DNA of 64,000 nucleotides. Source: Martinezella tropici (GTDB lineage Bacteria > Pseudomonadota > Alphaproteobacteria > Rhizobiales > Rhizobiaceae). Position numbers and translations under genes: made by a program. Numbering within the stretch: the stretch's first letter is position 1; each line of letters begins with the position of its first letter. The notes beneath the pieces are model-generated. The model saw only the letters and a program-made list of their open reading frames with translations. It was not told where the DNA came from and ran no database searches. Positions 29,272-39,157 of this stretch are shown in pieces. The stretch covers positions 1,331,546 to 1,395,545 of the forward strand of contig JUHI01000001.1 of NCBI GenBank assembly GCA_000799755.1. Reading direction: 5' to 3'.

Positions 29272-29871
29272 GTGCGTATTAAGGGCTTGTTGATTGCCTT
29301 CGCTGCTATAGTTGCAATGTCGTCGGCGGCCGTGCCGGCGCCTCAGCAGGGCGCTTCGATGACCGTCGGCAACGTGACTTCCCAGCCGATCGGGCACTAC
29401 GATTTCTGCCAGAGACATACCGATGAATGCGGCCCTACCCGCAATATCGGCCCGGTCGACATGAATGCCGCCGCCTGGGCTCTGGTCAACCAGATCAACC
29501 TGCGCGTCAACAAGACCATCCGCCCGGCGACCGACATGGAAGTCTACGGCCAGGAAGAATATTGGGAATATCCGAAGACTGCCGGTGACTGCGAAGATTT
29601 CGCCCTGCTGAAGCGAAAGATACTGATGCAGAGCGGCATCTCCGCTTCCAACCTTTTGATGACGGTCGTGCGCAAGCCCGATGGCGAAGGTCATGCCGTC
29701 CTGACGCTGCGCACCAAGCAGGGCGACTTTATCCTCGACAACCTCGAGGACGAGATCAAGGTCTGGACCAGGACCCCCTATTCCTACCTGAAGCGTCAGG
29801 CGAGCTTCAATGCCGGCCGCTGGGTCACCATCGAAAACGGCAGCGACGTTCTGGTCGGCGCCGTCAAGTAA
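29272..29871 (+). CDS. transglutaminase-like cysteine proteinase (BTLCP family), exported
   Basis: A 199-residue protein using GTG 29272, eight bases after AAGGA; GTG 29266 is in frame but too close to that site. It has a signal peptide (GLLIAFAAIVAMSSAAVPA). The family catalytic triad is C107 in TAGDCEDFALLK, H141 in GEGHAVLTL and D156 in FILDNLEDE. BTLCP proteins include LapG-type periplasmic proteases that cleave adhesins. No LapD- or adhesin-like gene is near, so the target is open. A CtrA-type box lies just upstream, hinting at cell-cycle control. The gene ends in a strong palindromic terminator. Confidence 0.9.
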   Translation: MRIKGLLIAFAAIVAMSSAAVPAPQQGASMTVGNVTSQPIGHYDFCQRHTDECGPTRNIGPVDMNAAAWALVNQINLRVNKTIRPATDMEVYGQEEYWEYPKTAGDCEDFALLKRKILMQSGISASNLLMTVVRKPDGEGHAVLTLRTKQGDFILDNLEDEIKVWTRTPYSYLKRQASFNAGRWVTIENGSDVLVGAVK

Positions 29872-29897
29872 GCACCGCAATCATCGGACATGAGAAG

Positions 29898-29927
29898 AAG
29901 GCCGGCAAATTTGCCGGCCTTTCCTTA
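29898..29927. terminator. bidirectional terminator between protease gene and mbfA
   Basis: A perfect 24-base palindrome at 29898–29921 (arms aaggccggcaaa/tttgccggcctt), followed on the plus strand by ttccttattt. It lies between two convergent genes and can stop both transcripts. Confidence 0.85.
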
Positions 29928-29949
29928 TTTGGTGGTTCGAGACAACAGC

Positions 29950-30933
29950 CTAGGCATTTCCGATCAATATGCCCGCCGCGAGCACAAGAGAGCCGCCAAC
30001 CACCACCTGGAAGGCGGCACGCAGAAACGGTGTCTCCATATATTTGTTCTGGATGAAGGCGATGGCCCAGAGCTCGAAGAAGACCACGATGGCGGCGATG
30101 ATCGTCGCCGTCCAGAAGTAAGGAATGAGATAAGGCAGCGCGTGGCCGAGGCCGCCAACCGCTGTCATGATGCCACAGGCAAGGCCGCGCTTGATCGGCG
30201 AGCCGCGGCCGGAGATCTTGCCATCGTCATGGGCCGCCTCGGTGAAGCCCATGGAGATGCCGGCGCCGACGGAAGCCGAAAGACCGACGAGAAAAGTCTG
30301 CCAAGTATTCTGCGTGGCGAAGGCGGCTGCGAAGATCGGCGCCAGGGTGGAGACGGAGCCATCCATGAGACCGGCGAGACCCGGCTGCACATAGGTCAAC
30401 ACGAATTGGCGGCGCGCCTGCGCATCCTCCTCGTGCTTGACGTCTTCGGGCGTGTGCTTGTCGCCGAGCATACGGGCGACGTCTTCATGCCCCTGTTCGG
30501 CGAGCGCGAGATCGCCGAGAAGCTGGCGCGTCGAGGCATCGGACACCTGCTTGGCGGCCTCGACATAGAAATTATAGGCCTGCTGCTCCATCGCCTCGGC
30601 TTCATTGCGTATAGCATCGAGGGAAAGATTTTTGCGCAGCCAGTCCGGCTTGCGCTCATAAAAGCCATGGACATGTTCGCGTCTGATCAGCGGGATGCGC
30701 TCACCGAAACGGCGGCGATGCATGTCGATCAGCGTCTTGCGATGGGTATCCTCGACCTCGGCCATATCCTCGAAGACCTTGGCGGACTCGGGATAGTGCT
30801 GACGCAGAATATCGGCATAGGCGAGATAGATGCGCGAATCGTCCTCCTCCGCGGCAATGGCGATCGCCAGAATCTCCTGCTCGGACAGAGAGGTGAAAGG
30901 GCGTTTCGATGGGCGGAACAAGCCTAATAACAT
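29950..30933 (-). CDS. mbfA: membrane-bound ferritin / VIT1-family iron exporter MbfA
   Basis: A 327-residue protein. Start ATG 30933 has GAGG nine bases upstream; the ATG at 30948 would sit almost on the operator. The N-terminal ferritin-like (erythrin) domain of about 160 residues has the iron-ligand glutamates in AIAAEEDDSRIY, MAEVEDTHRK, NEAEAMEQQAYNF and LALAEQGHED. The C-terminal VIT1/CCC1 part has about four or five membrane spans (GLAGLMDGSVSTLAPIFAAA, GLSASVGAGISMGFTEAA). MbfA exports iron and protects against iron and peroxide stress in Agrobacterium and Bradyrhizobium, where Irr represses it. The promoter here carries an Irr-type palindrome. Confidence 0.95.
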   Translation of the reverse strand: MLLGLFRPSKRPFTSLSEQEILAIAIAAEEDDSRIYLAYADILRQHYPESAKVFEDMAEVEDTHRKTLIDMHRRRFGERIPLIRREHVHGFYERKPDWLRKNLSLDAIRNEAEAMEQQAYNFYVEAAKQVSDASTRQLLGDLALAEQGHEDVARMLGDKHTPEDVKHEEDAQARRQFVLTYVQPGLAGLMDGSVSTLAPIFAAAFATQNTWQTFLVGLSASVGAGISMGFTEAAHDDGKISGRGSPIKRGLACGIMTAVGGLGHALPYLIPYFWTATIIAAIVVFFELWAIAFIQNKYMETPFLRAAFQVVVGGSLVLAAGILIGNA

Positions 30934-30952
30934 CGGGGGCAACCTCATAACT

Positions 30953-30995
30953 TTAGAATTATTCTAATTCTAAAGAGAGGAGTTGCACAGGTCAA
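30953..30995 (-). promoter_or_regulatory. mbfA promoter with Irr-type (ICE) operator
   Basis: On the minus strand TTGACC (30990–30995), 17 bases, TAGAAT (30967–30972). Immediately downstream, sharing a base, is the perfect palindrome TTAGAATTATTCTAA (30953–30967), matching iron control elements bound by Irr in rhizobia. Its place at −10/+1 fits repression by blocking polymerase. Confidence 0.75.
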
Positions 30996-31196
30996 GCTTT
31001 GAAGCGCGGTAGCTTAGGGAAATCATGAAGGGAGAATCGAACGCGCATCGCGAAAAGCGGCGGCGAACCATACGTCTGTTTTGACAGATTGCCGCAACAC
31101 CTCCATGACGTCTTGGACGCGCCGGGAAATTGCATAGATAAAGACCGGCAGATGCCGACGCCGCAAACCTCCCAGCGCCCGCACCCGGAGAGCATA

Positions 31197-31664
31197 ATGG
31201 AAAACGAGATACAGGCCCGCGCCGCCCACCTTGCCGGCATTCGCGAAAAAGCCGAAGCGGAGATGGCGCGCATGGGCATCGATGCCGCCTTCATCGACAG
31301 GCTGGTTGAGACATTTTACGGGCGTGTGCAGGCGCATCCCCGGCTCGGACCGGTGTTTGACGGGCGGCTTGCCGGGCGTTGGCCGGACCATATGGAAAAG
31401 ATGAAGCGCTTCTGGTCTTCGGTCGCCTTCAAGAACGGCGCCTATGGCGGCAAGCCGGTGCAGGCGCATCTCGGCGTCGAGGGCATGGCGGCAGATCTCT
31501 TTCCGGAATGGCTGGCGCTTTTCTCCGCGACGCTTGCCGATATCGCGCCTTCCATGGAAGCCAGAAACTGGTTCATGGCAACGGCGGAACGCATCGCCAG
31601 GAGCCTGACGCTCTCGCTTTTCTATAATCCGGCCCTCGACGATCCCGCGAGGAAGACGGTTTAA
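31197..31664 (+). CDS. group III truncated hemoglobin
   Basis: A 155-residue protein starting at ATG 31197 behind GGAGAG; an earlier in-frame start at 31089 is not supported. It has IDAAFIDRLVETFYGRVQAHPRLGPVF, then the E-helix region HMEKMKRFWSSVAFKNGAYGG and the proximal-His stretch PVQAHLGVEGM. The F-Y-x-R-V pattern and the FWSS motif are typical of group III (CtrHb-like) globins, thought to act in NO or peroxide chemistry or oxygen handling. It is divergent from mbfA across 263 bp. That pairing of a haem protein with iron export may be chance. Confidence 0.9.
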   Translation: MENEIQARAAHLAGIREKAEAEMARMGIDAAFIDRLVETFYGRVQAHPRLGPVFDGRLAGRWPDHMEKMKRFWSSVAFKNGAYGGKPVQAHLGVEGMAADLFPEWLALFSATLADIAPSMEARNWFMATAERIARSLTLSLFYNPALDDPARKTV

Positions 31665-31689
31665 GGCAGACTGCGACAGCTGGCAGCAC

Positions 31690-32247
31690 CTATGCATGCG
31701 CCTTGCGATAGGCTGCGACCGCAAGCCAGATTGCAGAAAGCAGGAAGTAGAACGCGCCGAATGCCACATAGGGGACAATATCCAGAATTGTCGGCGCAAC
31801 CGTGCCGAGGGACCGGCTGAGCATGAAACCGCCGGCAAGCGCCGATTGCGCACCGCTCAAGATCATCACCCATTGGGCGCCATAGGCACGCCAGCGCCTG
31901 ACTGCGGTATAGAGTTGCAGCAGGCCAGAGAGGATCGCCCAGGCCCCAAACACGGCCAGAACGGCGTAGGTGCTATTATAGGCGGCCACAATCACGGCGA
32001 GCGCCGTGACGATGCTGACGACGACATTCAACGCCTGAGACGGATTGACCTTCAATCCCCCGTTCACCCGGGCATCGACCAGATTGGCAAGGGCATCCCA
32101 GACAGGATAGATGACCAGCAGAAACGCGGCGGGCAGCGGCTTTCCGCTAGAGAGTATCGCGGCGGCGATCCAGGCCATCGAGAACAGGGCGCGTGTAAAA
32201 TAATAGGATCGCAGCCAGTTTGGCTGGATTGCGGTTTGGCTTTCCAT
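31690..32247 (-). CDS. DUF308-like multi-pass membrane protein
   Basis: A 185-residue protein starting at ATG 32247 behind AAGGAG. It has six hydrophobic segments in three pairs, with WAILSGLLQLYTAVRRWRAYG and WVMILSGAQSALAGGFML recalling the W-x-x-L-x-G repeats of HdeD/DUF308 proteins. The role in the family is poorly known (acid resistance in HdeD). The divergent TetR gene and the operator at its own promoter mark it as the probable target of that repressor. Confidence 0.78.
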   Translation of the reverse strand: MESQTAIQPNWLRSYYFTRALFSMAWIAAAILSSGKPLPAAFLLVIYPVWDALANLVDARVNGGLKVNPSQALNVVVSIVTALAVIVAAYNSTYAVLAVFGAWAILSGLLQLYTAVRRWRAYGAQWVMILSGAQSALAGGFMLSRSLGTVAPTILDIVPYVAFGAFYFLLSAIWLAVAAYRKAHA

Positions 32248-32271
32248 CGGTAGGCTCCTTGTGTTTACCTG

Positions 32272-32304
32272 CCTACTAGTAGGAAGACAAGCTATTGAAG
32301 TCAA
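32272..32304 (-). promoter_or_regulatory. promoter and palindromic operator of the DUF308-like gene
   Basis: On the minus strand TTGACT (32299–32304), 17 bases, TACTAG (32276–32281). The palindrome CCTACTAGTAGG at 32272–32283 covers the −10. Its half-site matches that of the operator at the divergent TetR promoter. Confidence 0.6.
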
Positions 32305-32353
32305 CGCAACGCTCGAACACCGTTTTGTGAGAACCGGAAGCGCCGAGGCAACC

Positions 32354-32381
32354 TTGACAACTAGCCTACCAAAAGGTAGGC
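32354..32381 (+). promoter_or_regulatory. promoter and palindromic operator of the tetR gene
   Basis: TTGACA (32354–32359) followed within the spacer and −10 region by the perfect palindrome GCCTACCAAAAGGTAGGC (32364–32381). It sits seven bases before the start codon, so binding there would block transcription of the regulator itself. Confidence 0.65.
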
Positions 32382-32387
32382 AAAGAC

Positions 32388-32972
32388 ATGAAATCAATAA
32401 GTTCGACGGCAGAAAAAATTCTCGACATCGCGCAGCCCCTCATTGTGGCGGGAGGTTACAACGGCTTCAGCTATGCCGACATCTCCGCTGCGATCGGCAT
32501 CCGGAAGGCGAGCATCCACCATCATTTTCCGACGAAGGCCGAACTGGTCGCGGTGCTGGTAGATCGCTACAGACAGCAGACGGAGGCCGGTCTGAAATCC
32601 CTGCGCGAGGGGATCGCGAGCCCTGCGGACCAGCTGCAGGCCTATGTCAATTACTGGCATTCATGCATTCGGGACGCCTCGCTCCCCTTCTGCGTCTGCG
32701 CGATGCTCGCCAGCGAGATGCAGATGCTGCCGGAAGAGGTCGCGTCGCGCGTCCGTGGCCATTTCCATAGCCTCGCCGGATGGCTTGCGTCAGTGCTGCA
32801 GGCTGGAACGGAGAATGGCGCCTTCCGGCTGGACAAGCAACCTGAGGAAGAGGCTCAGATGCTGATGGCTTCGGTTCACGGGGCAATGCTTTCTGCGAGA
32901 GCTTTCGGCGATCCAGGACTGTTCATCCAAATCGTCGCGCCCCAGATCGTCAGGCTTCGGGCGTCGGATTGA
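32388..32972 (+). CDS. TetR/AcrR family transcriptional regulator
   Basis: A 194-residue protein with the TetR HTH at residues about 8–55 (ILDIAQPLIVAGGYNGFSYADISAAIGIRKASIHHHFPTK, shown in part by SIHHHFPTKAELVAVLVDRY). The C-terminal ligand domain resembles TetR_C_11-type regulators, with a CIRDASLPFCVCAMLASEMQ stretch. Two palindromes with the half-site CCTAC/GTAGG lie in the 140-bp region shared with the divergent DUF308-like gene, so it likely represses both. The inducer is unknown. Confidence 0.9.
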   Translation: MKSISSTAEKILDIAQPLIVAGGYNGFSYADISAAIGIRKASIHHHFPTKAELVAVLVDRYRQQTEAGLKSLREGIASPADQLQAYVNYWHSCIRDASLPFCVCAMLASEMQMLPEEVASRVRGHFHSLAGWLASVLQAGTENGAFRLDKQPEEEAQMLMASVHGAMLSARAFGDPGLFIQIVAPQIVRLRASD

Positions 32973-33051
32973 CAGGAGGCTACCGAGCAAAAAAACCAAT
33001 CGATGGCCGCTAGCGGCCAAAGGCGGCATGTGCGGAAAGGTTGGCCCAGTC

Positions 33052-33966
33052 TCAGCCCTTCGTGGCGAAAATGGTCGCGCCGATGCTGGCGGAAACGACC
33101 AGCGCCGTGCCGAACATCTGCGATGGCGTCATTGGCTGCGAGAGGATGATGAAGCCGGCAAGGGCGCCGATGGCGGGCTCGAGGCTCATGAGGATGCCGA
33201 AGGACGAAGTAGGCATGCGCCGCAGCGCCACCATTTCCAACGCGTAGGGCAGCAGCGGCACGAGGAGTGCCAGACCGGCTATCTCAAGCAGGCCATAGCC
33301 TGTCAGATGCGGGACGGCAGAAGCAAAGCCGAAGGGGGTCGAAACGACAGCCGCAACCAGCAGCGACATGGAAAGGCCTTCGAGACCTCGAAAGGCATTG
33401 CCAACCTTCTTCGTCAACAGGATATAGCAGGCCCAGCCCGCGCCTGCACCAATAGCAAAGAGAATGCCGGGGAGATTGCCGACCCACTCCTCTCCATCAT
33501 AGGCCAGCAACAGAACGCCGATCGCGGCGAAGATCGGCCACATAAGCTGGCGGCTCAACCCGAAGCCGAGGGTCGCGACGAGCAGAGGCCCCAGAAACTC
33601 GATGGCGACGGCAAGACCCAAGGGAATGCGCGCGATCGCCGAGAAGAACGAGATCGTCATCAGCGCCGAGACCGTGCCGAGTACCAGCACGCCGAGCCAT
33701 TGCGAGCGGCTGTAGCTCATGATCTTCGGGCGGACGATGATCGCCAGGGCAATCGAGGCAAAGACAAGCCGCAGCCAGGTCGCACCCGCCGGCCCATAGG
33801 CGTTGATGATCGGAGCCGAGAGGGCCGCACCGAACTGGATGCAGGACATGGACATGACGCACATCAGCACGCCGGCGGCGATGCCACCGGTCGACGGTGC
33901 AACATCCGGATGCGGCATCAGTGCCGCGCCGCCATCCGTGCCACTCTCGATAAGCTTCTGATCCAT
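33052..33966 (-). CDS. EamA/DMT family exporter (RhtA-like)
   Basis: A 304-residue protein with ten hydrophobic segments in two EamA repeats (about 28–150 and 165–295). The order CIQFGAALSAPIINAYGPAG, TWLRLVFASIALAI, PLGLAVAIEFLGPLLVAT and LEPAIGALAGFIIL is that of RhtA-type threonine/homoserine exporters. Substrate is a guess from family. Its Shine-Dalgarno (GGGAGAGG) lies inside a predicted hairpin touching the start codon (see 33967–33999). The HDAC-like gene lies upstream on the same strand, but about 100 bp away. Confidence 0.88.
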   Translation of the reverse strand: MDQKLIESGTDGGAALMPHPDVAPSTGGIAAGVLMCVMSMSCIQFGAALSAPIINAYGPAGATWLRLVFASIALAIIVRPKIMSYSRSQWLGVLVLGTVSALMTISFFSAIARIPLGLAVAIEFLGPLLVATLGFGLSRQLMWPIFAAIGVLLLAYDGEEWVGNLPGILFAIGAGAGWACYILLTKKVGNAFRGLEGLSMSLLVAAVVSTPFGFASAVPHLTGYGLLEIAGLALLVPLLPYALEMVALRRMPTSSFGILMSLEPAIGALAGFIILSQPMTPSQMFGTALVVSASIGATIFATKG

Positions 33967-33999
33967 GACCTCTCCCGCTTCGCGGGTTTTTTAGAGGTC
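33967..33999 (-). promoter_or_regulatory. hairpin covering the ribosome site of the DMT exporter gene
   Basis: On the minus strand: gacctct, a six-A bulge, cccgc, gaa, gcggg, agaggtc, directly followed by the start codon. All twelve pairs are perfect, and the SD (gggagagg) is in the 3' arm. On the plus strand the same DNA looks like a terminator (gcggg then six T), but no plus-strand gene ends here. Confidence 0.6.
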
Positions 34000-34063
34000 C
34001 GGCCCTATGCTGGCAAATTCAAACTTTTCATGCTGCGATCAGACGCTTTGATGCAAGCACCTC

Positions 34064-35089
34064 TTAAGCCTCGAGGCCCCTCAGAACATTGGCGACGTTG
34101 AGGCCGATCTCGGGCACGCCATAGCCGCCCTCCATGCAGACGAGGACGGGCAGACCCGCAGCCGCAACGCGCTCGCCCATGCGGACGAAATCCTGCGAGT
34201 TGAGTTTGAAGAAGGAGATCGGGTCGCGCTCGAAGGTATCGACGCCGAGCGAGAGCACGATCACCTCCGCCCCGAAGGCCTTGATGCGAGCAAGGGCATC
34301 GTCGAGCGCCGATGACCACACCTCCCAGGGCGTGCCGCGCGGCATGGGGTAGTTGCGGTTGGCGCCCGCCCCCTCGCCCTCGCCTTCCTCGTCGGCATGA
34401 CCGAGGAAATAGGGAAAGGCATGCATGGGATCGCCATGCAGCGAGGCGGTGAAGACATCGCCTCGGCTGTAGAAAATGTCCTGCGTGCCGTTGCCATGAT
34501 GGAAATCGACATCAAGCACGGCAACCCTGGCCGCACCATGATCGCGCAGGCGCTGTGCGGCAACGCCGGCATTGTTGATAAAGCAATAGCCGCCGAAGAG
34601 ATCGATACCGGCGTGATGACCGGGCGGGCGACAGAGCGCGAAGGCAAAGCGATTGCCGGCGTGAAGCCAGTCGGCGCCGGTCAGCGCGCAGCGCATCGAC
34701 GCAAGCGCCGCCTCATAGGACCCCTTGGTGATCGACGTATCGGCAGCGTTGGCATAATGGCCGATCATGCCGACGATATTGTCAGGCACGCGCTGGCTGG
34801 TGCGCCGGACGGGAAAGGAATTGGCGATCGCCTCGCCCGTGTATCCAGCGGAAACCCAGCGCTCCCAGACGACACCGAGAAAATCGAGATAAGCCGGATC
34901 ATGCACCTTGCGCGCCGTCTCCAGCCCATGGGCTTCGGGCGCAACGACGTCGGTAAAGCCGGCTTTCCTGGCGGCGGCCAGAATCCATTCGGCGCGGAAA
35001 GGCGCTTCGAAGGGCGCGACAAGCTGGCCATCATGCAGCTCGGTCTTGGCATCCCTGAGCTTGTGATCCTCCGAATAGATGACCCGCAC
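34064..35089 (-). CDS. histone-deacetylase-family amidohydrolase (acetylpolyamine amidohydrolase-like)
   Basis: A 341-residue protein starting at GTG 35089 behind GGAGG; the longer open frame to 35290 is not supported. Zinc and catalytic residues are visible: the His pair H158/H159 in RPPGHHAG, D195 and H197 in VLDVDFHHGNG, an Asp in SLGVDTFERDP, and the Tyr in MEGGYGVPE. The long first loop and the EWILAAARKAGF start resemble class II-like acetylpolyamine deacetylases, which release polyamines from N-acetyl forms. Substrate remains inference. The EamA-type exporter gene follows about 100 bp downstream. Confidence 0.9.
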   Translation of the reverse strand: MRVIYSEDHKLRDAKTELHDGQLVAPFEAPFRAEWILAAARKAGFTDVVAPEAHGLETARKVHDPAYLDFLGVVWERWVSAGYTGEAIANSFPVRRTSQRVPDNIVGMIGHYANAADTSITKGSYEAALASMRCALTGADWLHAGNRFAFALCRPPGHHAGIDLFGGYCFINNAGVAAQRLRDHGAARVAVLDVDFHHGNGTQDIFYSRGDVFTASLHGDPMHAFPYFLGHADEEGEGEGAGANRNYPMPRGTPWEVWSSALDDALARIKAFGAEVIVLSLGVDTFERDPISFFKLNSQDFVRMGERVAAAGLPVLVCMEGGYGVPEIGLNVANVLRGLEA

Positions 35090-35238
35090 GTCGCCTCCTC
35101 CAAGACAGACTGAGTTATCTTCCCGACGCACAGGCTTACACGCACTACGTCCGGGAAAAAAGAGCAGCATGCGGCCTTGAACACTATCGCAAACAACTGC
35201 ACCTTCCGCCTCTATTCGGGGAGTTGGAGACAGCCGGC

Positions 35239-35844
35239 ATGAAAATCCTGATGGTCGATGTCGACGGCGTGTTGGTGCATGGCCGGCCAAGCGACGGGCT
35301 GCCGCTTTTCACCTATCTGGAACGCGATCTCGGGCTGAAGGTGGAGCTGCTGCGGCAGGCCTTCTTCAAAATCTACTGGACCGATATCGTCACCGGCCGC
35401 GACGCGATCGAGCCGAGGCTTGCGGAGGTTCTCGGAAAGATCGCTCCCCACCTCCGCGCCCGGACGCTGATCGACTATTGGTTCGAAAACGATTCCCGCC
35501 TCGATCACGGGCTGCTCGACGATCTCGCTGCGCTGCGCGCCGGAGGAACGAAGATGTTCCTGGCGACCAATCAGGAGCACATGCGCGCCGCCTATCTGAT
35601 GGACACTCTAAAGCTCTCCTCGCGTTTCGACGGCATTTTCTATTCCGCCGCCCTCGGCCATCAGAAGCCTGCCACCGAATTCTTCCGGCTGGCGACCGAG
35701 CGCGCAGGAATTCCAGCGCGCGAAATCGGCTTCATCGATGATGTGGAGGCCAATATCGAGGCCGCGCGGCAATTCGGCTGGAAGGCGATGCAATGGACAC
35801 CGGGTTCGACATTGCGGGATGCCGTTGCTGCATTCTCTGCCTGA
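35239..35844 (+). CDS. HAD superfamily hydrolase
   Basis: A 201-residue protein starting at ATG 35239 with GGAG nine bases upstream. Motif I is MVDVDGVLVHG (nucleophile and general acid Asp), motif II FLATNQE, motif III Lys in GHQKPATEFF, motif IV GFIDDVEANIEAA. This is a class I HAD phosphatase with a helical cap (about 20–85), like haloacid dehalogenase/epoxide hydrolase N-type phosphatases. Substrate unknown. It is divergent from the HDAC-like gene. Confidence 0.9.
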   Translation: MKILMVDVDGVLVHGRPSDGLPLFTYLERDLGLKVELLRQAFFKIYWTDIVTGRDAIEPRLAEVLGKIAPHLRARTLIDYWFENDSRLDHGLLDDLAALRAGGTKMFLATNQEHMRAAYLMDTLKLSSRFDGIFYSAALGHQKPATEFFRLATERAGIPAREIGFIDDVEANIEAARQFGWKAMQWTPGSTLRDAVAAFSA

Positions 35845-35854
35845 ATTGCCCTCG

Positions 35855-36376
35855 TCAGGCGGCAAGGCGCTTATAGAAGAAGGTCGTGTCGCAAAGCCCA
35901 CCTTCAGGCCACATCGCATAGTCCGGCACGACGCCAACGCGCTGCCAGCCGAGGCGCGGATAGATCGCTTCCGCATCGCTGCCGGTCGCGGTATCCAATA
36001 CAAGCACGCTCTTGCCGACACGGGCCGCTTCGCGCTCCGCAGCCTCCATCAGAAGACGGGCAAGTCCCTTGCCCCGCGCCGATCGATGCACCAGCAGCTT
36101 CTTCAGATCGCCGCGATGCGGCTGGTTCGGCATCTGCGCGATGCCGATCTGCACCGTTCCGACAACCCGGCCCTCGATCAAGGCAACGAAAAGCAGCGTC
36201 GCGCCGCTCTCGACGCTGTCGGCGACCCCTCGCCAATAGGGCAAGGCATCGGCCACGCCATAGGGCTGCATGAAGCCAACGGAGGCGCCGCCATTGACGC
36301 AATCGACAAGCACATCGCAGAGATCGGATAGCCTATTGCGAGCATCCACGGCGGAGAGAAGGCGAATATCGGTCAT
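35855..36376 (-). CDS. GNAT family N-acetyltransferase
   Basis: A 173-residue protein starting at ATG 36376 behind AAGGAT. Motif A is KKLLVHRSARGKGLARLLME (R-x-x-G-x-A), followed by LVLDTATGSDAEAIYPRLGWQRVGVVPDYA. It lies 16 bp downstream of an XRE–cupin regulator on the same strand, an operon in which the acetyltransferase probably removes or modifies the signal the cupin senses. The pairing of XRE-cupin with GNAT is common in proteobacteria. Substrate unknown. Confidence 0.9.
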   Translation of the reverse strand: MTDIRLLSAVDARNRLSDLCDVLVDCVNGGASVGFMQPYGVADALPYWRGVADSVESGATLLFVALIEGRVVGTVQIGIAQMPNQPHRGDLKKLLVHRSARGKGLARLLMEAAEREAARVGKSVLVLDTATGSDAEAIYPRLGWQRVGVVPDYAMWPEGGLCDTTFFYKRLAA

Positions 36377-36392
36377 GAAAAGATCCTTGGAG

Positions 36393-36965
36393 TTATGAAC
36401 GGCCGCGATCGAGGATGACGCTGTAGCGCGCCGGACCCTCGCCGGGATTATGGAAGGCGTGGCCGTCGCCGACGCCCATGAAGAGGCAATCGCCCGGCAG
36501 GAGATGATGGATGACATCGCGGTGCGTCACTTCCATCTCGCCCTCGAACAGCCAGACGTGCTGGGTCATATCGGCGCTCGCCGTATTCGGCGGGAAGATG
36601 ACACGCGCGCCGCCGGGGAACGTGACTTCCACGACGTCGACCTTCGAACCAGTGCCCGGCGGCGAGACGGCGCGTCTGACATAGCCGGTTCCCGGATCGC
36701 GCCAGATCGCCTGCTGCTCGCGGCGGGCAAGCGGCGATACCTCTTCATCCTCCTCTGCAAAGAAGGCCGAAAGTGAGAGGCCGAGGGCCGCGCAGAGCCG
36801 TGACAGCAGCGAGGCCGTCGGGCTCGCCTCCGCCCGCTCGATACGCGAGATCATGGCGCGGCTAACGGCCGAGGCATTGGCGAGTTCGTCCAGCGTCAGG
36901 CCGCGGGCGATGCGCAGCTCCTTGATGCGCGCGCCGATCGCCAGTTCCAGATCATCATCCGCCAT
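36393..36965 (-). CDS. XRE family regulator with C-terminal cupin domain
   Basis: A 190-residue protein. HTH_3 lies at about 9–63 (IKELRIARGLTLDELANASAVSRAMISRIE, seen as RIARGLTLDELANASAVSRA). The cupin_2 domain is at about 110–185 (VIFPPNTASADMTQHVWLFE, HHLLPGDCLFMGVGDGHAFHNPGEG). Such regulators bind a small molecule or metal in the cupin and control the genes next to them, here the GNAT acetyltransferase 16 bp downstream. The upstream region is AT-rich with no clear operator. Confidence 0.92.
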   Translation of the reverse strand: MADDDLELAIGARIKELRIARGLTLDELANASAVSRAMISRIERAEASPTASLLSRLCAALGLSLSAFFAEEDEEVSPLARREQQAIWRDPGTGYVRRAVSPPGTGSKVDVVEVTFPGGARVIFPPNTASADMTQHVWLFEGEMEVTHRDVIHHLLPGDCLFMGVGDGHAFHNPGEGPARYSVILDRGRS

Positions 36966-37145
36966 TGCCTATGTCTCACGCCCTTAAATTCTACTATATG
37001 AGAAATACACGATCCCATGATGGAATCAAGTGAGGTTCGGAGTCCATCAGCGGCGGGCCGGAAAAGGCTAACATAACGTGAAGATAGCCCCCAAAGCCCC
37101 GCTTTTCCGCTTTGCGGCGCGGGGCGGCGCTGCTATATGGCGCGC

Positions 37146-38965
<1,820 letters not shown>

Positions 38966-38969
<4 letters not shown>

Positions 38970-39133
38970 GCGACCCGAAGAGCGGTATCTCAGCTCCCAT
39001 CGAGAATAACGCTCGCGTCAGTAAAGTTGAGCGCGAGCGTCTCTGGCTCATTGAAAATGCAGAGGCAATTGCTAAGGCGAATGCCCATGTCGAAAAGCAT
39101 GGTCTGCCTCTTGCGCAGTATCGCCAGTTCTGA
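38966..39133 (+). CDS. CcdA-like type II antitoxin, no toxin gene adjacent
   Basis: A 55-residue protein using GTG 38966, which overlaps the lepA stop in GTGA; a GGGGG run upstream can act as ribosome site. The C-terminal part, [20 protein letters not shown] followed by AQYRQF, matches the toxin-binding tail of chromosomal CcdA antitoxins (E-N-x-x-x-I...N-x-x-V-x-x-x-G-x-x-L). The N-terminus is too short for the full ribbon-helix-helix DNA-binding domain. No ccdB-like gene follows; the next gene is a convergent GFA protein. It may be an orphan remnant or a small protein that modulates another toxin. Confidence 0.7.
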
Positions 39134-39157
39134 CGGCACAGCTTTGCCGCTTCGGCA

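Noticed and set aside
31080..31100. An FNR/NnrR-type box upstream of the truncated globin gene (TTGACAGATTGCCGCAA)
   Set aside because: The two halves do not form the expected symmetric TTG-N8-CAA dyad.
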